Notes: generated from the sequence alone by a model not told the origin. DNA of 64,000 nucleotides from JAJYSO01 sp964495935 (GCA_964495935.1 CAZBXQ010000009.1:6121-70120), one strand, 5' to 3'. Counted from the first letter of the stretch, positions 45,233-54,864 are shown. A program made the numbers and translations.

Positions 45233-45421
45233 AGCCCCCTTAGGTACGATTATAAAAACAAATATGGAGTCTTCGTTTCACCCTATACCTGTGATGTTGG
45301 AAAATTAAACGGTAGGAACCATGTATTCAGCATCTTTTCGTTGAAGGCAGACCTGATTGATCCGGGATTGGGGCAAGCGGTAATCGGAGGAATTGGTATT
45401 TGGAAAGGAGGAGAAATATAG
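45233..45421 (+). pseudogene. Possible decayed gene, C-terminal remnant
   Basis: An open frame without a start codon reads SPLRYDYKNKYGVFVSPY, then TCDVGKLNGRNHVFSIFSLK, ADLIDPGLGQAVIGGIGIWK and stops at 45419. The periodic, protein-like sequence suggests the tail of a lost gene downstream of the PBP. I do not recognise the family. Confidence 0.3.
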
Positions 45422-45457
45422 AATATTTTGAAAGTTTATCGCCATCACATTTTCAAA

Positions 45458-47425
45458 TCAAGCCCTCTCGGAAGCCAATTTTACGAAGAGTTCTAAAGAT
45501 TCCGGATTCCGCATAGCTCCTTTTTGAGCAGCTTTTTCAACCGGGATTCCCATCAGTATTTTTTTGACCGGTGCTTCCATCTTTTTTCCGCTGATGGTAA
45601 ACGGCAGGTCCTTGACCGCTATAATTTCATCCGGCACATGGCGCGGGGAAAACTCCTTCCGAAGTTGTTTTCGGATCCGGTTTCTCACTCCTTCATCCAG
45701 TTTCTGATCGGGTTTCATAATCACAAACAAAGGCATATAACTTCCCCCGTCAGATTGCTCAACATTGACGATCAGACTATCTTTTATTGATTCAATCTTA
45801 TCCACGGCCTGATAGACCTCCGCCGTCCCGATACGAACGCCCTGCCGGTTTAAGGTTGTATCGGACCGACCCGTAATAATCACTCCGCCGTCAGACGTGA
45901 TCTCCACCCAATCCCCATGCCGCCATTTTCCGGGATACATTTCAAAATAACTGGCTTTATACCGTTTAAATTCAGAATCGCCCCAAAAGAAAACCGGCAT
46001 ACAGGGCATGGGCTTAGCCACGACCATTTCCCCCACCTGATCTTCCATTGGGCTCCCCTCTTCATCATAGGCATACATGGCACAGCCCAAGCTCCGGGAC
46101 TGGATCTCTCCCTCGATCACCGGTTTCCAGGGATTGCCTCCCACCCAAGCGGTGCAAATATCGGTACCGCCGCTCATGGAACACAGCCATACCTTTTTAC
46201 TGATATGATCATATACATAATCAAACCCATCGGCCGGAAGCGGTGACCCCGTCGAACCGATACTTCGCAAGGCCGATAAATCATGTTCCTTCATCGGGTC
46301 TAACCCACGTTTCATACAGGCGATAATATACGGTGCACTGGTTCCAAAATGATGAATCGGTAGCTTCTCGGCCAGTCTCCAAAGCATATCCAAATCGGGA
46401 TATCCCGCACTACCATCATATAAGACCGCAGTCGCCCCGACCAGCAAAGAGGCCTGGACAATGTTCCACATCATCCAACCCGTGGTCGAAAACCAAAAAA
46501 AGTTTTCTCCTTTATGGATATCGTTGTGCAGACTCATATACTTGTAATGCTCCAACAACATCCCTCCGTTGGAATGTGTAATGGCTTTAGGAGCTCCGGT
46601 CGTTCCGGAGGAGTATAAAACCCAGATTGGATCCGAAAAATCCACCGGGGTGAAGGTGAGCTCGGTATCTCCGGCTTCCATCACACGATCCCACAAAACG
46701 GCTCCTTCGACTTCGTCAAAAGTTTCTTCAGCGTTGAGATACGGGATAACCAGAACTTTTTCAACAGTAGGCAATTGTTCCCGAATCTCCCGGACGACAT
46801 CCAATCGATTATACGGCTTGCCATTGTACGTATATCCATCGACGGCAATCAAAACCTTGGGCTCAATCTGCTGAAACCGATCCAATACGCTGCCCGCCCC
46901 AAAATCAGGCGAACAGCTACTCCAAACTGCTCCCGTAGCATTAGTCGCCAAAAAAGAGGAAATGGCCTGCGGAATATTGGGGAGGTAAGCGGCGACCCGA
47001 TCTCCCTTTTTAACTCCGGAACGCTTTAAAAATTGTTGGATTGCCGCGGTTTCCCTTTCTAAAGTTTCCCAGGAAACGGCGATCGGCTGCTGGCGTTCCG
47101 AAGCAAAATGCAGAGCCGGAAATTGAGCCGTTTTCTGTTTAAAAATGTGTTCCGCATAGTTCAGCGTGGCCCCTTCGAACCATTTTGTGCCGGGCATTTC
47201 CTCACTTGATAAAATAGTCGTGGGCTCGGTGTGAAAGCGGACTTCAAAATATTCTGCGATACTTTTCCAAAATTCATCGATATGATCTACTGACCACTGC
47301 CATAAAGATTTATAATCTTTAAAATGAAGCGACTTTTTTCGGGCGAGCCAATTACTATATGCCGTGAGATTGGCTTCTTCCAAAAATTTATCCGTAGGTT
47401 TCCAAAGTATATTTTGATGAGGCAT
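45458..47425 (-). CDS. Acetoacetate-CoA ligase (acetoacetyl-CoA synthetase)
   Basis: A 655-residue adenylate-forming enzyme that activates acetoacetate with ATP and CoA. The AMP-binding P-loop is WVLYSSGTTGAPKAITHS and the adenylation core has SMSGGTDI. The linker region is GRSDTTLNRQGVRIGTAEVY, and the catalytic lysine is in LPFTISGKKMEAPVKKIL. The N-terminal segment NLTAYSNWL and KWFEGATLNYAEH mark the acetoacetyl-CoA/acetyl-CoA synthetase branch. Length fits acetoacetyl-CoA synthetases. It could feed the mevalonate route or ketone-body and PHB use. Confidence 0.9.
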   Translation of the reverse strand: MPHQNILWKPTDKFLEEANLTAYSNWLARKKSLHFKDYKSLWQWSVDHIDEFWKSIAEYFEVRFHTEPTTILSSEEMPGTKWFEGATLNYAEHIFKQKTAQFPALHFASERQQPIAVSWETLERETAAIQQFLKRSGVKKGDRVAAYLPNIPQAISSFLATNATGAVWSSCSPDFGAGSVLDRFQQIEPKVLIAVDGYTYNGKPYNRLDVVREIREQLPTVEKVLVIPYLNAEETFDEVEGAVLWDRVMEAGDTELTFTPVDFSDPIWVLYSSGTTGAPKAITHSNGGMLLEHYKYMSLHNDIHKGENFFWFSTTGWMMWNIVQASLLVGATAVLYDGSAGYPDLDMLWRLAEKLPIHHFGTSAPYIIACMKRGLDPMKEHDLSALRSIGSTGSPLPADGFDYVYDHISKKVWLCSMSGGTDICTAWVGGNPWKPVIEGEIQSRSLGCAMYAYDEEGSPMEDQVGEMVVAKPMPCMPVFFWGDSEFKRYKASYFEMYPGKWRHGDWVEITSDGGVIITGRSDTTLNRQGVRIGTAEVYQAVDKIESIKDSLIVNVEQSDGGSYMPLFVIMKPDQKLDEGVRNRIRKQLRKEFSPRHVPDEIIAVKDLPFTISGKKMEAPVKKILMGIPVEKAAQKGAMRNPESLELFVKLASERA

Positions 47426-47527
47426 ATTTTTTTGCTTCAATTTAAACATTTTCTGCAAAAATGAAGAGCCTATAAGGAGTCAAAAATTCCTTCGTTTATG
47501 AATTCGACCCTCATTTCCATCCAAAAT

Positions 47528-47935
47528 CTACCGTAAAGGATCCTTCCGGTGCTCTTTCTTCTCCGCATTACGATGCTTCTCCCGTAAACGCTTCTCATGA
47601 AATTTTTTTCCGGGTTTCGGTTTCTTTCGAGTTTTCGGGACATGAAGCCCCTTCTTGATAAGACGAGTAAAACGAGAAATGGCAATAATCTTATTCCGAT
47701 ACTGGCTTCGGGTGTCTTCACAGGACAGTTGTATAATCCCTTCTTTACTCAATTGACTCCTTAGATTCTTACGCAATCGCTTTTTCTCCTTTTCCGAAAA
47801 AATTGCCGTTTTTTCCAGATTCCACTCCAGCACCACCTTGGTATTGGCCTTATTGGCATGCTGCCCGCCCGGACCGCCACTCAACACCCCTTTCATCTTT
47901 ACTTCGTTTAGCAGCTTCTCCTTGTCAAATTTCAT
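47528..47935 (-). CDS. arfB: Alternative ribosome-rescue factor ArfB (peptidyl-tRNA hydrolase)
   Basis: A 135-residue release-factor-like protein that frees stalled ribosomes. The GGQ motif is in SGGPGGQHANKANTKVVL, and the basic C-terminal tail (about 40 Lys/Arg-rich residues, TRKKPKPGKKFHEKRL) should insert in the mRNA channel of stalled ribosomes. The start at MKFDKEKLL gives the standard ArfB length; a longer frame only adds an unlikely 15-residue extension. Confidence 0.9.
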   Translation of the reverse strand: MKFDKEKLLNEVKMKGVLSGGPGGQHANKANTKVVLEWNLEKTAIFSEKEKKRLRKNLRSQLSKEGIIQLSCEDTRSQYRNKIIAISRFTRLIKKGLHVPKTRKKPKPGKKFHEKRLREKHRNAEKKEHRKDPLR

Positions 47936-48106
47936 ACTGTGCTTAAAAAAGCAATTTAACCAAAAATTAAAAATATCCAAATACTCATTGAAAAGGACCT
48001 TTTACTAACTCAATCCGGCAGAATACTAAATCATAGCGAAATGGCATTGATTTTATATTTAATAAACGAAAATATTATCTAATTTACTATCAAAGTCAGG
48101 AAGGCT

Positions 48107-48125
48107 TACTATACTGAATATAGTA
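48107..48125. promoter_or_regulatory. Inverted repeat upstream of the VgrG gene
   Basis: TACTATA-CTGAA-TATAGTA is a perfect 7-bp inverted repeat, ending 70 bases before the VgrG start codon. It is a possible operator; no nearby regulator gene explains it. Confidence 0.35.
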
Positions 48126-48195
48126 TTACATCTTTCTTGAAATCGGCCGATACGGATATCTGCCAAAGCAATAATAACCCAAAAATAAGAGCAAA

Positions 48196-49881
48196 ATGCC
48201 AGCGGATATTTTAAATCAATTCAAGGAAGCTGACTCCGTTACGTTCAGCATTTTAACGGGGGATGAAAAAGAAGAATTATCCGATTCGTATGAAATCCAT
48301 AGCCTTACGATTGAAAATGAGATAAACTATATCCCCACGGCAAAAATTGTCTTTTCATATAGACAGGAAGCCCGCTCTTCTATTGAATCAGACGGTCCGG
48401 AACTTTTTGTACCCGATAGCAAAATTGAGATTCAGTTGGGTTATGACCAGAACGAAATCACTCTGTTCAATGGCATCATTACAAGATATAAACTTAAAAT
48501 CTGTTCGGAATCATCCTTTTTGACTGTAGAATGTGTACATATCATGATCCAATCTACCGTAAAACGAAAAAACAGATCTTTTTACGGGCTCAAAGAAAGC
48601 GATGTATTTGATGAAATATTAAATCAGTATGCCGATGTACCCTATAAAACGCAAGACCTCCCGATCAACCAAAACGAGTTCGTCCAGTTTGACATACCCG
48701 ATTGGGATTTTATAACCGACAGAGCTCAAATCAATGGACTCATATCTTGGTTTACGAATGACGGTATTCTGAATATTGGATCATTAAACATCAGGAATGA
48801 ATCTTTGGGGACTTTGGTCATCAGCCAAAACATTTTGGATTTTGATGCCGAAGTAACCCCCTTTCATCATCGGTCCCAAGCAGATGACTTACATCCAAAA
48901 AGCAGCTTAAAATCATTGGAGCCGGCAGAAATCCGGAGTTTTGATGAGTTTCCACTCAAAGCCGGGGAACATGGGAAAAGAAACTTACAATCTCCTGCAG
49001 ACCGTAAAGATTTATTTGACGAATTAGCAAAAGTTACAGGGCTTGTAAAAATAAACGGTGCTATAGTTGAGCCCAATACGATTTTAAAATTAGAAGGCGC
49101 GGGAGCTCTGTTTAATGGAAAAGTATTTGTTTCCGGAGTTCGGCATCAAATCGCCGAAGAGGTTTGGACGACTACCATTCGACTCGGTCTCCCCGCCGTC
49201 TGTTCAAAAATGAACCGGATCTGCAATTCGTCGGTATCCACTTTAAGAGCCGCAATCAACGGTTTGCAAATCGGTGTAGTTACCCAATTAGAAGAAAATC
49301 CGGATAAAGGGAACCGAATACGAGTTCGTTTACCCGCCCCGGATAATGATGAAAAAGGCATTTGGGCAAGAGTGGCTGCTTTATCCGCCGGTTCCGGACG
49401 AACTCCTTTCCCGTTGCCAAAAATTGATGATGAAGTGATCCTCGGTTTTATCAATAATGACCCTAACAATGCCGTTGTCCTCGGGATGTACCACAACCCA
49501 AAGGAATCTCCATTAATTATCGTCAACAATCATCACAAAAAAGGCTTTAGCACGGATGATCAAATAAAACTGATCTTTAATGACGATGAAAAGTCGGTGC
49601 AACTCAAAACTCCGGACGGAAAGAAAATAGGCATATTTGGCAGGAAAGATCAGATTTTGATGGAAGACGATAAGGGAAATAGGATATCACTTGACAGCCA
49701 CGGGATTAATCTCGAAACCCAAGGAAATATAAGGCTGAAAGCGGCCGGCAAAATTAACGTGAAAGGAATGAGTATCAATCAAAAAGCCGATGTCCAAATG
49801 AAGATAGAAGGTGCTGCCGGAGCTGAGTTTTCCAGTTCTGGTTCAACCGTTGTAAAAGGTTCTATTGTTCAGATTAATTAG
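48196..49881 (+). CDS. VgrG-like spike protein (contractile injection system tip)
   Basis: A 561-residue tail-spike protein. Residues ~1-345 resemble the gp27-like (phage GPD) region. Residues ~357-440 are the gp5 OB-fold, with the signature IGVVTQLEENPDKGNRIRVR, then IWARVAALSAGSGRTPFPLP and IDDEVILGFINNDPNNAVVLG. Residues ~455-561 form a beta-prism spike with short repeats (GINLETQGNIRLKAAGKINV). It pierces target membranes in type VI or extracellular contractile systems. A PAAR gene begins 2 bases after the stop. No sheath, tube, baseplate or effector genes are nearby, so it is an orphan pair. Confidence 0.87.
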   Translation: MPADILNQFKEADSVTFSILTGDEKEELSDSYEIHSLTIENEINYIPTAKIVFSYRQEARSSIESDGPELFVPDSKIEIQLGYDQNEITLFNGIITRYKLKICSESSFLTVECVHIMIQSTVKRKNRSFYGLKESDVFDEILNQYADVPYKTQDLPINQNEFVQFDIPDWDFITDRAQINGLISWFTNDGILNIGSLNIRNESLGTLVISQNILDFDAEVTPFHHRSQADDLHPKSSLKSLEPAEIRSFDEFPLKAGEHGKRNLQSPADRKDLFDELAKVTGLVKINGAIVEPNTILKLEGAGALFNGKVFVSGVRHQIAEEVWTTTIRLGLPAVCSKMNRICNSSVSTLRAAINGLQIGVVTQLEENPDKGNRIRVRLPAPDNDEKGIWARVAALSAGSGRTPFPLPKIDDEVILGFINNDPNNAVVLGMYHNPKESPLIIVNNHHKKGFSTDDQIKLIFNDDEKSVQLKTPDGKKIGIFGRKDQILMEDDKGNRISLDSHGINLETQGNIRLKAAGKINVKGMSINQKADVQMKIEGAAGAEFSSSGSTVVKGSIVQIN

Positions 49882-49883
49882 CC

Positions 49884-50177
49884 ATGGGAAAACCAGCAGC
49901 AAGAGTCGGAGATATGCATACCTGCCCATTGTCTAACGAGGCAACATCTCATGCGGACGGTCCCATTATGCCACCGGGTGAGGCAACGGTTCTCATTGCC
50001 GGTTTCCCCGCCGCAAGGGTCGGTGACAGTGCTGCCTGTAGCGGATCAACAGATTCCATTATTCAGGGATCGGCCACGGTATTCATAGGCGGTCAGCCCG
50101 CCGCTCGAACGGGAGATGTAACGGCTCATGGCGGGCATATTGCAGCAGGAGCTCCGACGGTTTTGATAGGTGATTAA
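49884..50177 (+). CDS. PAAR-domain spike-tip protein
   Basis: A 97-residue minimal PAAR protein that sharpens the VgrG spike. It has the repeated PAARVGD-type motifs: KPAARVGDMHTC, GFPAARVGDSAAC and GQPAARTGDVTAHGG, with His/Cys that can bind zinc at the tip. There is no C-terminal toxin extension. It is directly downstream of the VgrG gene and ends at a terminator. Confidence 0.93.
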   Translation: MGKPAARVGDMHTCPLSNEATSHADGPIMPPGEATVLIAGFPAARVGDSAACSGSTDSIIQGSATVFIGGQPAARTGDVTAHGGHIAAGAPTVLIGD

Positions 50178-50188
50178 ACCACAAAAAA

Positions 50189-50219
50189 AGCCCCAAAGAA
50201 AACCATATTCTTCAGGGCT
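50189..50219. terminator. Bidirectional terminator between PAAR gene and accD
   Basis: AGCCCCAAAGAA (50189-50200) and TTCTTCAGGGCT (50208-50219) form a stem with two internal mismatches. A run of A's precedes it, giving a U-tract for minus-strand transcription out of accD. Confidence 0.6.
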
Positions 50220-50243
50220 CATTGTTCTTTGTGTAAGAAATCC

Positions 50244-51101
50244 TTACTCTCTGATCTTCTGATTTAATACCAAATCAATATAGAGATTGACCTTATCCTT
50301 TAGATTCTTCCGTTTTACGATAAAATCCAAAAATCCGTGTTCCAGCAAGAACTCCGAGCGTTGAAAGCCCTGTGGTAAATCTTTTCCCGTCGTGTCCTTT
50401 ACCACCCGCGGACCGGCAAAGCCGATTAAGGCTCCGGGCTCGGCAATATTGATATCACCCAACATCGCAAAAGAGGCCGTTACCCCTCCTGTGGTCGGGT
50501 CGGTATTCAAAGCAATATAGGGAACTCCCGCTTCGGCCAGCTGCCCCAGTTTAACCGATGTTTTGGCCATCTGCATCAACGACAGAACGGCCTCCATCAT
50601 ACGTGCTCCCCCGGATTTGGAAATAATCATCAACGGGGTCTTGTGCTTCAAGCTGTAATCTACTGCCGTTGCAATTTTCTCTCCAACGACAGATCCCATC
50701 GATCCCCCAATAAAAGAAAAGTCCATACAGGCCACAACCAAATCTTTACCTTTAGATTTTCCCACTGCCACACGGATAGCATCTTTCAGCCCGGTTTTCT
50801 TTTGAGCGGCTTTTATACGATCGGTATATTTCTTTCGGTCCTCAAAATTTAACGGATCGAGAGAGGTCATGTTTTTATCCAACTCCTCATACTCATCACC
50901 ATCAAAAAGAATCTGAAAATATTCTTTACTCCCAATACGTACGTGGAAACCATCCTCCGGGCTCACATACAGATTATCGCGCAGTTCATCGGCATCGACC
51001 ACTTTTCCTGTAGGGGACTTATACCACAACCCCTTCGGAATATTCTTCTTATCCTTTGTATCGGTCTGAATGCCTTTCTTCTTTCGTGTAAACCAAGCCA
51101 T
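50244..51101 (-). CDS. accD: Acetyl-CoA carboxylase, carboxyltransferase subunit beta
   Basis: A 285-residue subunit that, with AccA, moves the carboxyl group from biotin to acetyl-CoA. The crotonase-fold carboxyltransferase core is clear: VVACMDFSFIGGSMGSVVGEKI, SKSGGARMMEAVLSLMQMAK, DPTTGGVTASFA and GALIGFAGPRVVKDTTG. The usual N-terminal Cys4 zinc ribbon is degenerate: the expected pairs are replaced by LWYKSPTGKVV and LYVSPEDGFHV, with no cysteine. It lies 48 bases downstream of fbaA and probably shares its transcript. Confidence 0.93.
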   Translation of the reverse strand: MAWFTRKKKGIQTDTKDKKNIPKGLWYKSPTGKVVDADELRDNLYVSPEDGFHVRIGSKEYFQILFDGDEYEELDKNMTSLDPLNFEDRKKYTDRIKAAQKKTGLKDAIRVAVGKSKGKDLVVACMDFSFIGGSMGSVVGEKIATAVDYSLKHKTPLMIISKSGGARMMEAVLSLMQMAKTSVKLGQLAEAGVPYIALNTDPTTGGVTASFAMLGDINIAEPGALIGFAGPRVVKDTTGKDLPQGFQRSEFLLEHGFLDFIVKRKNLKDKVNLYIDLVLNQKIRE

Positions 51102-51149
51102 ATATTAACAACTAATTTCTATTAAATTTCAGCCTCTTTAAGAATTTCC

Positions 51150-52223
51150 TTATTTGCTTAAGGAATCTACGTTATTCAAGTCTTCGAAAGCCTGTGTCAG
51201 GCGTTTTACAAAGGTAAGTTCACCTTCTCGCAGCCATTTTCGAGGGTCATAATACTGTTTATTGGGCAAATCATCCCCTTCAGGATTCCCTACCTGAGCT
51301 TTCAAATACTCCTTGTATTTACCGGCATAATCTCTAACGCCGGTCATAAATCCGTATTGCAAATCGGTATCGATATTGAATTTCACCACTCCATACCCGA
51401 TGGCTTCCCGAATTTGCTCTACGGAAGAACCACTACCGCCATGGAAAACCAAGTCTAATGCATTGTGTTCCAATCCAAATTTTTCACTCACATAGTCCTG
51501 AGAATCCCGTAAGATCTGAGGATTTAATTTGACATTTCCCGGTTTATAAACGCCGTGTACATTTCCGAAGGAAGCGGCAATGGTAAACTGATCGGATACT
51601 TTACTCAACTCTTTATAGGCATACGCCACATCTTCAGGTTGGGTATAGAGTTTGGAATTATCGACATCGGTATTATCGACTCCATCTTCTTCTCCTCCGG
51701 TCATTCCCAATTCGATTTCCAAAGTCATTCCCATTTTGCTCATACGCTCCAGATACCGTTTTGAAGTCTCTACATTTTCCTCCAAGCTAAAAGGGCTCAA
51801 GTCAATCATGTGGGAGCTGAACAGCGGCTCGCCATTTTTCTTGTAGTAGGCCTCATTGGCATCCAGCAATCCATCTACCCACGGCAATTTCTCTTTATGA
51901 CAGTGATCGGTATGCAGGATAACGGTAGCCCCATATGCTTTTGCCAGATCGCGAACATGTTCTGCCCCGGCAATGGCCCCTAAAATTGAAGCGCGTTCGT
52001 TGGTGTTATCAAGGCTTTTTCCGGCAACAAAAGCTGCCCCTCCATTAGAAAATTGAATGATGACCGGAGAATTTACCTGCACTGCGGTTTCTAAAACCCC
52101 ATTTATCGTATTGGATCCCGTTACATTGGCAGCAGGAATCGCATAGCTATGCTTTTTTGCATGTTTAAAAATGGCCTGAACATCCTTGCCGGTTGCAACC
52201 CCCGGTCTAATTTCTTGAGACAT
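51150..52223 (-). CDS. fbaA: Fructose-bisphosphate aldolase, class II
   Basis: A 357-residue zinc-dependent glycolytic aldolase of the FbaA (class IIA) type. Zinc histidines are in VILHTDHCH, GNVHGVYKPG and VFHGGSGSS, and the catalytic Asp is the D of TDHC. NFNIDTDLQYGF-like KFNIDTDLQYGF binds the phosphate end. The start MSQEIRPGVATGKD gives the standard length; the frame continues 23 codons upstream without support. It is in one operon with tamL (46 bases upstream) and accD. Confidence 0.95.
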   Translation of the reverse strand: MSQEIRPGVATGKDVQAIFKHAKKHSYAIPAANVTGSNTINGVLETAVQVNSPVIIQFSNGGAAFVAGKSLDNTNERASILGAIAGAEHVRDLAKAYGATVILHTDHCHKEKLPWVDGLLDANEAYYKKNGEPLFSSHMIDLSPFSLEENVETSKRYLERMSKMGMTLEIELGMTGGEEDGVDNTDVDNSKLYTQPEDVAYAYKELSKVSDQFTIAASFGNVHGVYKPGNVKLNPQILRDSQDYVSEKFGLEHNALDLVFHGGSGSSVEQIREAIGYGVVKFNIDTDLQYGFMTGVRDYAGKYKEYLKAQVGNPEGDDLPNKQYYDPRKWLREGELTFVKRLTQAFEDLNNVDSLSK

Positions 52224-52269
52224 AATAGATTTTGTTTTATATAGACCTACAAAACTAACAAATAAACCG

Positions 52270-54843
52270 TTAAAACGGGTAATTAATACCAATATTCAAA
52301 ACGGAATGGGCAAAATTATAGTCTTTAAACCATTTCTGTTTATTAAAGGCGGGGTCATACGTTTTAAATCCTAAATCTACGCGAATCACAAAAAAGCCGA
52401 AGTCGTATCGCAGCCCCATTCCCGTACCCACGGCGAGTTCCTGTAAATCGGCCCATCCGGAGAAGCGGGAGCGTTCATCTTTAACATTATCCAAAACGTT
52501 CCAAATATTTCCCACATCGACAAAAAAGGCACTGTTTAGGGCTCCAAAAAGGTTAAATCGATACTCCACATTCATTCCCAGTTTTAAGTTGGCTTCGTTA
52601 AACTCATTCAAGCCTCCACTGCTTCCCGGCCCCAAATCATAGGGACGCCACCCCCGGTTATCATTGGTCCCTCCGGCAAAAAAACTCCGTACAAACGGTA
52701 CGCTGTTGGCATTTCCATAGGGAATTGCAATTCCCCCCATTGCCTTAAAGGCCAGCACATTCTTTTGTCCCAAATCCCAATGTTTGATAAAACTTACTTC
52801 GGTTTTGAGATATTGTGAAAAACGAACTCCCGCCACATTGTAATATCCGTTTTTTTTCTTTCGCCCCAAGACCGAAGAAAGCAATGACAAGCTGTTCCCT
52901 ACCGCTTCAAAATGAACTCGAAACTGGGTGAATTGCTCGTCATAGATATTCTTTCGTGTGTTTTTGGTATAGTCAATGCTCGACCCAAAGATCAAATTGT
53001 TCTCCGAAAGGCGGTCTTTACGCTCAATCAGGGCCCGTGCTTCCCGATCTTCAGTCGGGCTCAGATTAAAATTCACTCCTCTTTTATAATCCTCTATAAA
53101 AGCATCTACCCCTTCTGAAATTTTAAGCTTCGGGGAAAGGCTCAGCAAGGGGTTTTCTTGTTCAAAGTAATCAGGATTAATACGCTCTACATGATCTTGG
53201 GCAATCCGATTGATCCGATCGAAGGAATTTCGAAAAACATTAAAATAATTTTTCGTGTTTAAATTTCGTACGTATTGCAAATCCAGCAAACTAAAAAGCC
53301 AGTTCTGCTCCCGGTCCGGACGCCATTTAAAGCTGTATTTCCCGGTCATACTCTGTTTGTCTAAACCAATATTATGCTGAAGACTCATCCCCGTACTAAA
53401 GACCGTAAAGGGAGACATCGTCTTGGGAATAATTCGATCTACATTAACGGGGAAAATAATCTTGGGAACGTTAAGTCGAATGTCACCTCCCACTTCCGAA
53501 ATATTAAAAAATCGATTTCGGGTACTCACCGATGCATCGGTGGAAGAGCCGATACTGGCTCGAATGCCGAATTCCAAAGTTTCCAAGCCGTGAAAGATAT
53601 TGCGTACTAACAACGAGGTTCCGGCCCGAATTCCAAAATCCTGAATATTACTCCGGGAGATATCCAAATCATAAGTCATTCCAAATTTCTTACGGGATTT
53701 CAAAAACACGTTAGCAATCAGATCGGTATTGGTGCTATCCCGAGGATCTTCCATATACTTGATTTCGGGGTATTGAAAAATTCCGACATCCGTCATTCGG
53801 TCATAGGTTAAAGAACGATCGCGATCACTAAAAACATTCCCTTTTTTAATAAAGACGGCATTGGTAAGAGCTCGGGAGCGGTATTTTGCAGGGCCCGAAC
53901 TAAACAGCTTATACGACGCATAATGAAGACTGTCGGTAATCGGCAAAAGAGACCGATCCTTTATGTAATTGGTAAAAATATTGACATCGCTGATTCGACG
54001 GATTTTAAACGGCTCTCTTACCGTTGTATCCTGTTGCTTCACCTCCCGATTGGCAATTACTGTTTCGATATTCACCTGATGCCCCGTTCCTAAGGTATCG
54101 GCATTAAAGGTGATATTATCCTGATCGAAATAATAGAGTCCGCTATTTCTAAAAAGCCGCGTCAGCCGTTGACGCTCCAATTGAAAATTTCCGGCTCGAA
54201 ATTGCTGGCCGCTTCGGATCAATCGATTGGATTTGGTACTCTTATATAACGAATCCACCACATCACTTTGGATGTATGTCGATAAAGAATCTAAGGTATA
54301 GGGGTTCCCACGCTGAACATCATAAACCACTTTTGCCTTGCGCTCCCGCAGGGTGTCAATCGTAAAGGCGGTTTGCGTATCAAACCATCCCATACTCCAA
54401 TACCAATCCCGCAGTCGTTTTGCCGATTTTTGGGCTTTTGTGCTATCGACAATGGTCGGCTTCTCTCCCATACGTTTTTTAAACTCCTGCCAATGGACAT
54501 AGTTCTGCCTTAATTTATCCACCTGTTTTGTAGAGAGAAGGCCAATCAGATGTCGCTCTCGTTTTGGTTTTTTGTGCAGCCATTTTTGGAATACCGAATC
54601 CGGATGAGGCTTTGCCATATTGTAAATCTGAAGCTTTAAGGGAAAACCGATTAGGGGAAGCGTAGCGTTGGGCTCTTGCTCTAACTGGCTGTAAACCTTA
54701 CGGTCTGAAATCTTTGTATGATCTACCCGAATCGTGTTTTGAACAAGAAGACGCTCCTGCTCCCCCACACGTTTTACCGCGTTACAGGAAATCAGAATTC
54801 CAGTCAACAGAATTAATAGTATTTTTGTGCAAGATAACCTCAA
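52270..54843 (-). CDS. tamL: TamL: BamA/TamA-family outer-membrane assembly lipoprotein
   Basis: An ~857-residue lipoprotein (lipobox ILISCNAVKRV) of the Omp85 superfamily. N-terminal POTRA-like modules (residues ~30-400) precede a 16-strand barrel with the Omp85 signatures VPFVRSFFAGGTNDNRGWRP and GMGLRYDFGFFVIRVDLGFKT, ending in NIGINYPF. Bacteroidota use TamL with TamB instead of TamA. A TATTTTTG box on the minus strand (54865-54872) puts the transcript start near 54858, so the TTG at 54843 (MRLSCTKILLILL) is the likely start. Its 5' region overlaps the divergent rRNA methyltransferase gene. Confidence 0.85.
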   Translation of the reverse strand: MRLSCTKILLILLTGILISCNAVKRVGEQERLLVQNTIRVDHTKISDRKVYSQLEQEPNATLPLIGFPLKLQIYNMAKPHPDSVFQKWLHKKPKRERHLIGLLSTKQVDKLRQNYVHWQEFKKRMGEKPTIVDSTKAQKSAKRLRDWYWSMGWFDTQTAFTIDTLRERKAKVVYDVQRGNPYTLDSLSTYIQSDVVDSLYKSTKSNRLIRSGQQFRAGNFQLERQRLTRLFRNSGLYYFDQDNITFNADTLGTGHQVNIETVIANREVKQQDTTVREPFKIRRISDVNIFTNYIKDRSLLPITDSLHYASYKLFSSGPAKYRSRALTNAVFIKKGNVFSDRDRSLTYDRMTDVGIFQYPEIKYMEDPRDSTNTDLIANVFLKSRKKFGMTYDLDISRSNIQDFGIRAGTSLLVRNIFHGLETLEFGIRASIGSSTDASVSTRNRFFNISEVGGDIRLNVPKIIFPVNVDRIIPKTMSPFTVFSTGMSLQHNIGLDKQSMTGKYSFKWRPDREQNWLFSLLDLQYVRNLNTKNYFNVFRNSFDRINRIAQDHVERINPDYFEQENPLLSLSPKLKISEGVDAFIEDYKRGVNFNLSPTEDREARALIERKDRLSENNLIFGSSIDYTKNTRKNIYDEQFTQFRVHFEAVGNSLSLLSSVLGRKKKNGYYNVAGVRFSQYLKTEVSFIKHWDLGQKNVLAFKAMGGIAIPYGNANSVPFVRSFFAGGTNDNRGWRPYDLGPGSSGGLNEFNEANLKLGMNVEYRFNLFGALNSAFFVDVGNIWNVLDNVKDERSRFSGWADLQELAVGTGMGLRYDFGFFVIRVDLGFKTYDPAFNKQKWFKDYNFAHSVLNIGINYPF

Positions 54844-54864
54844 CGGAAAGACTACTTTAGGACC

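Noticed and set aside
48196..50177. A hidden toxin or immunity gene attached to the VgrG-PAAR pair
   Set aside because: The VgrG ends in its spike and PAAR has no extension. The next gene is accD in the opposite direction, beyond a terminator.
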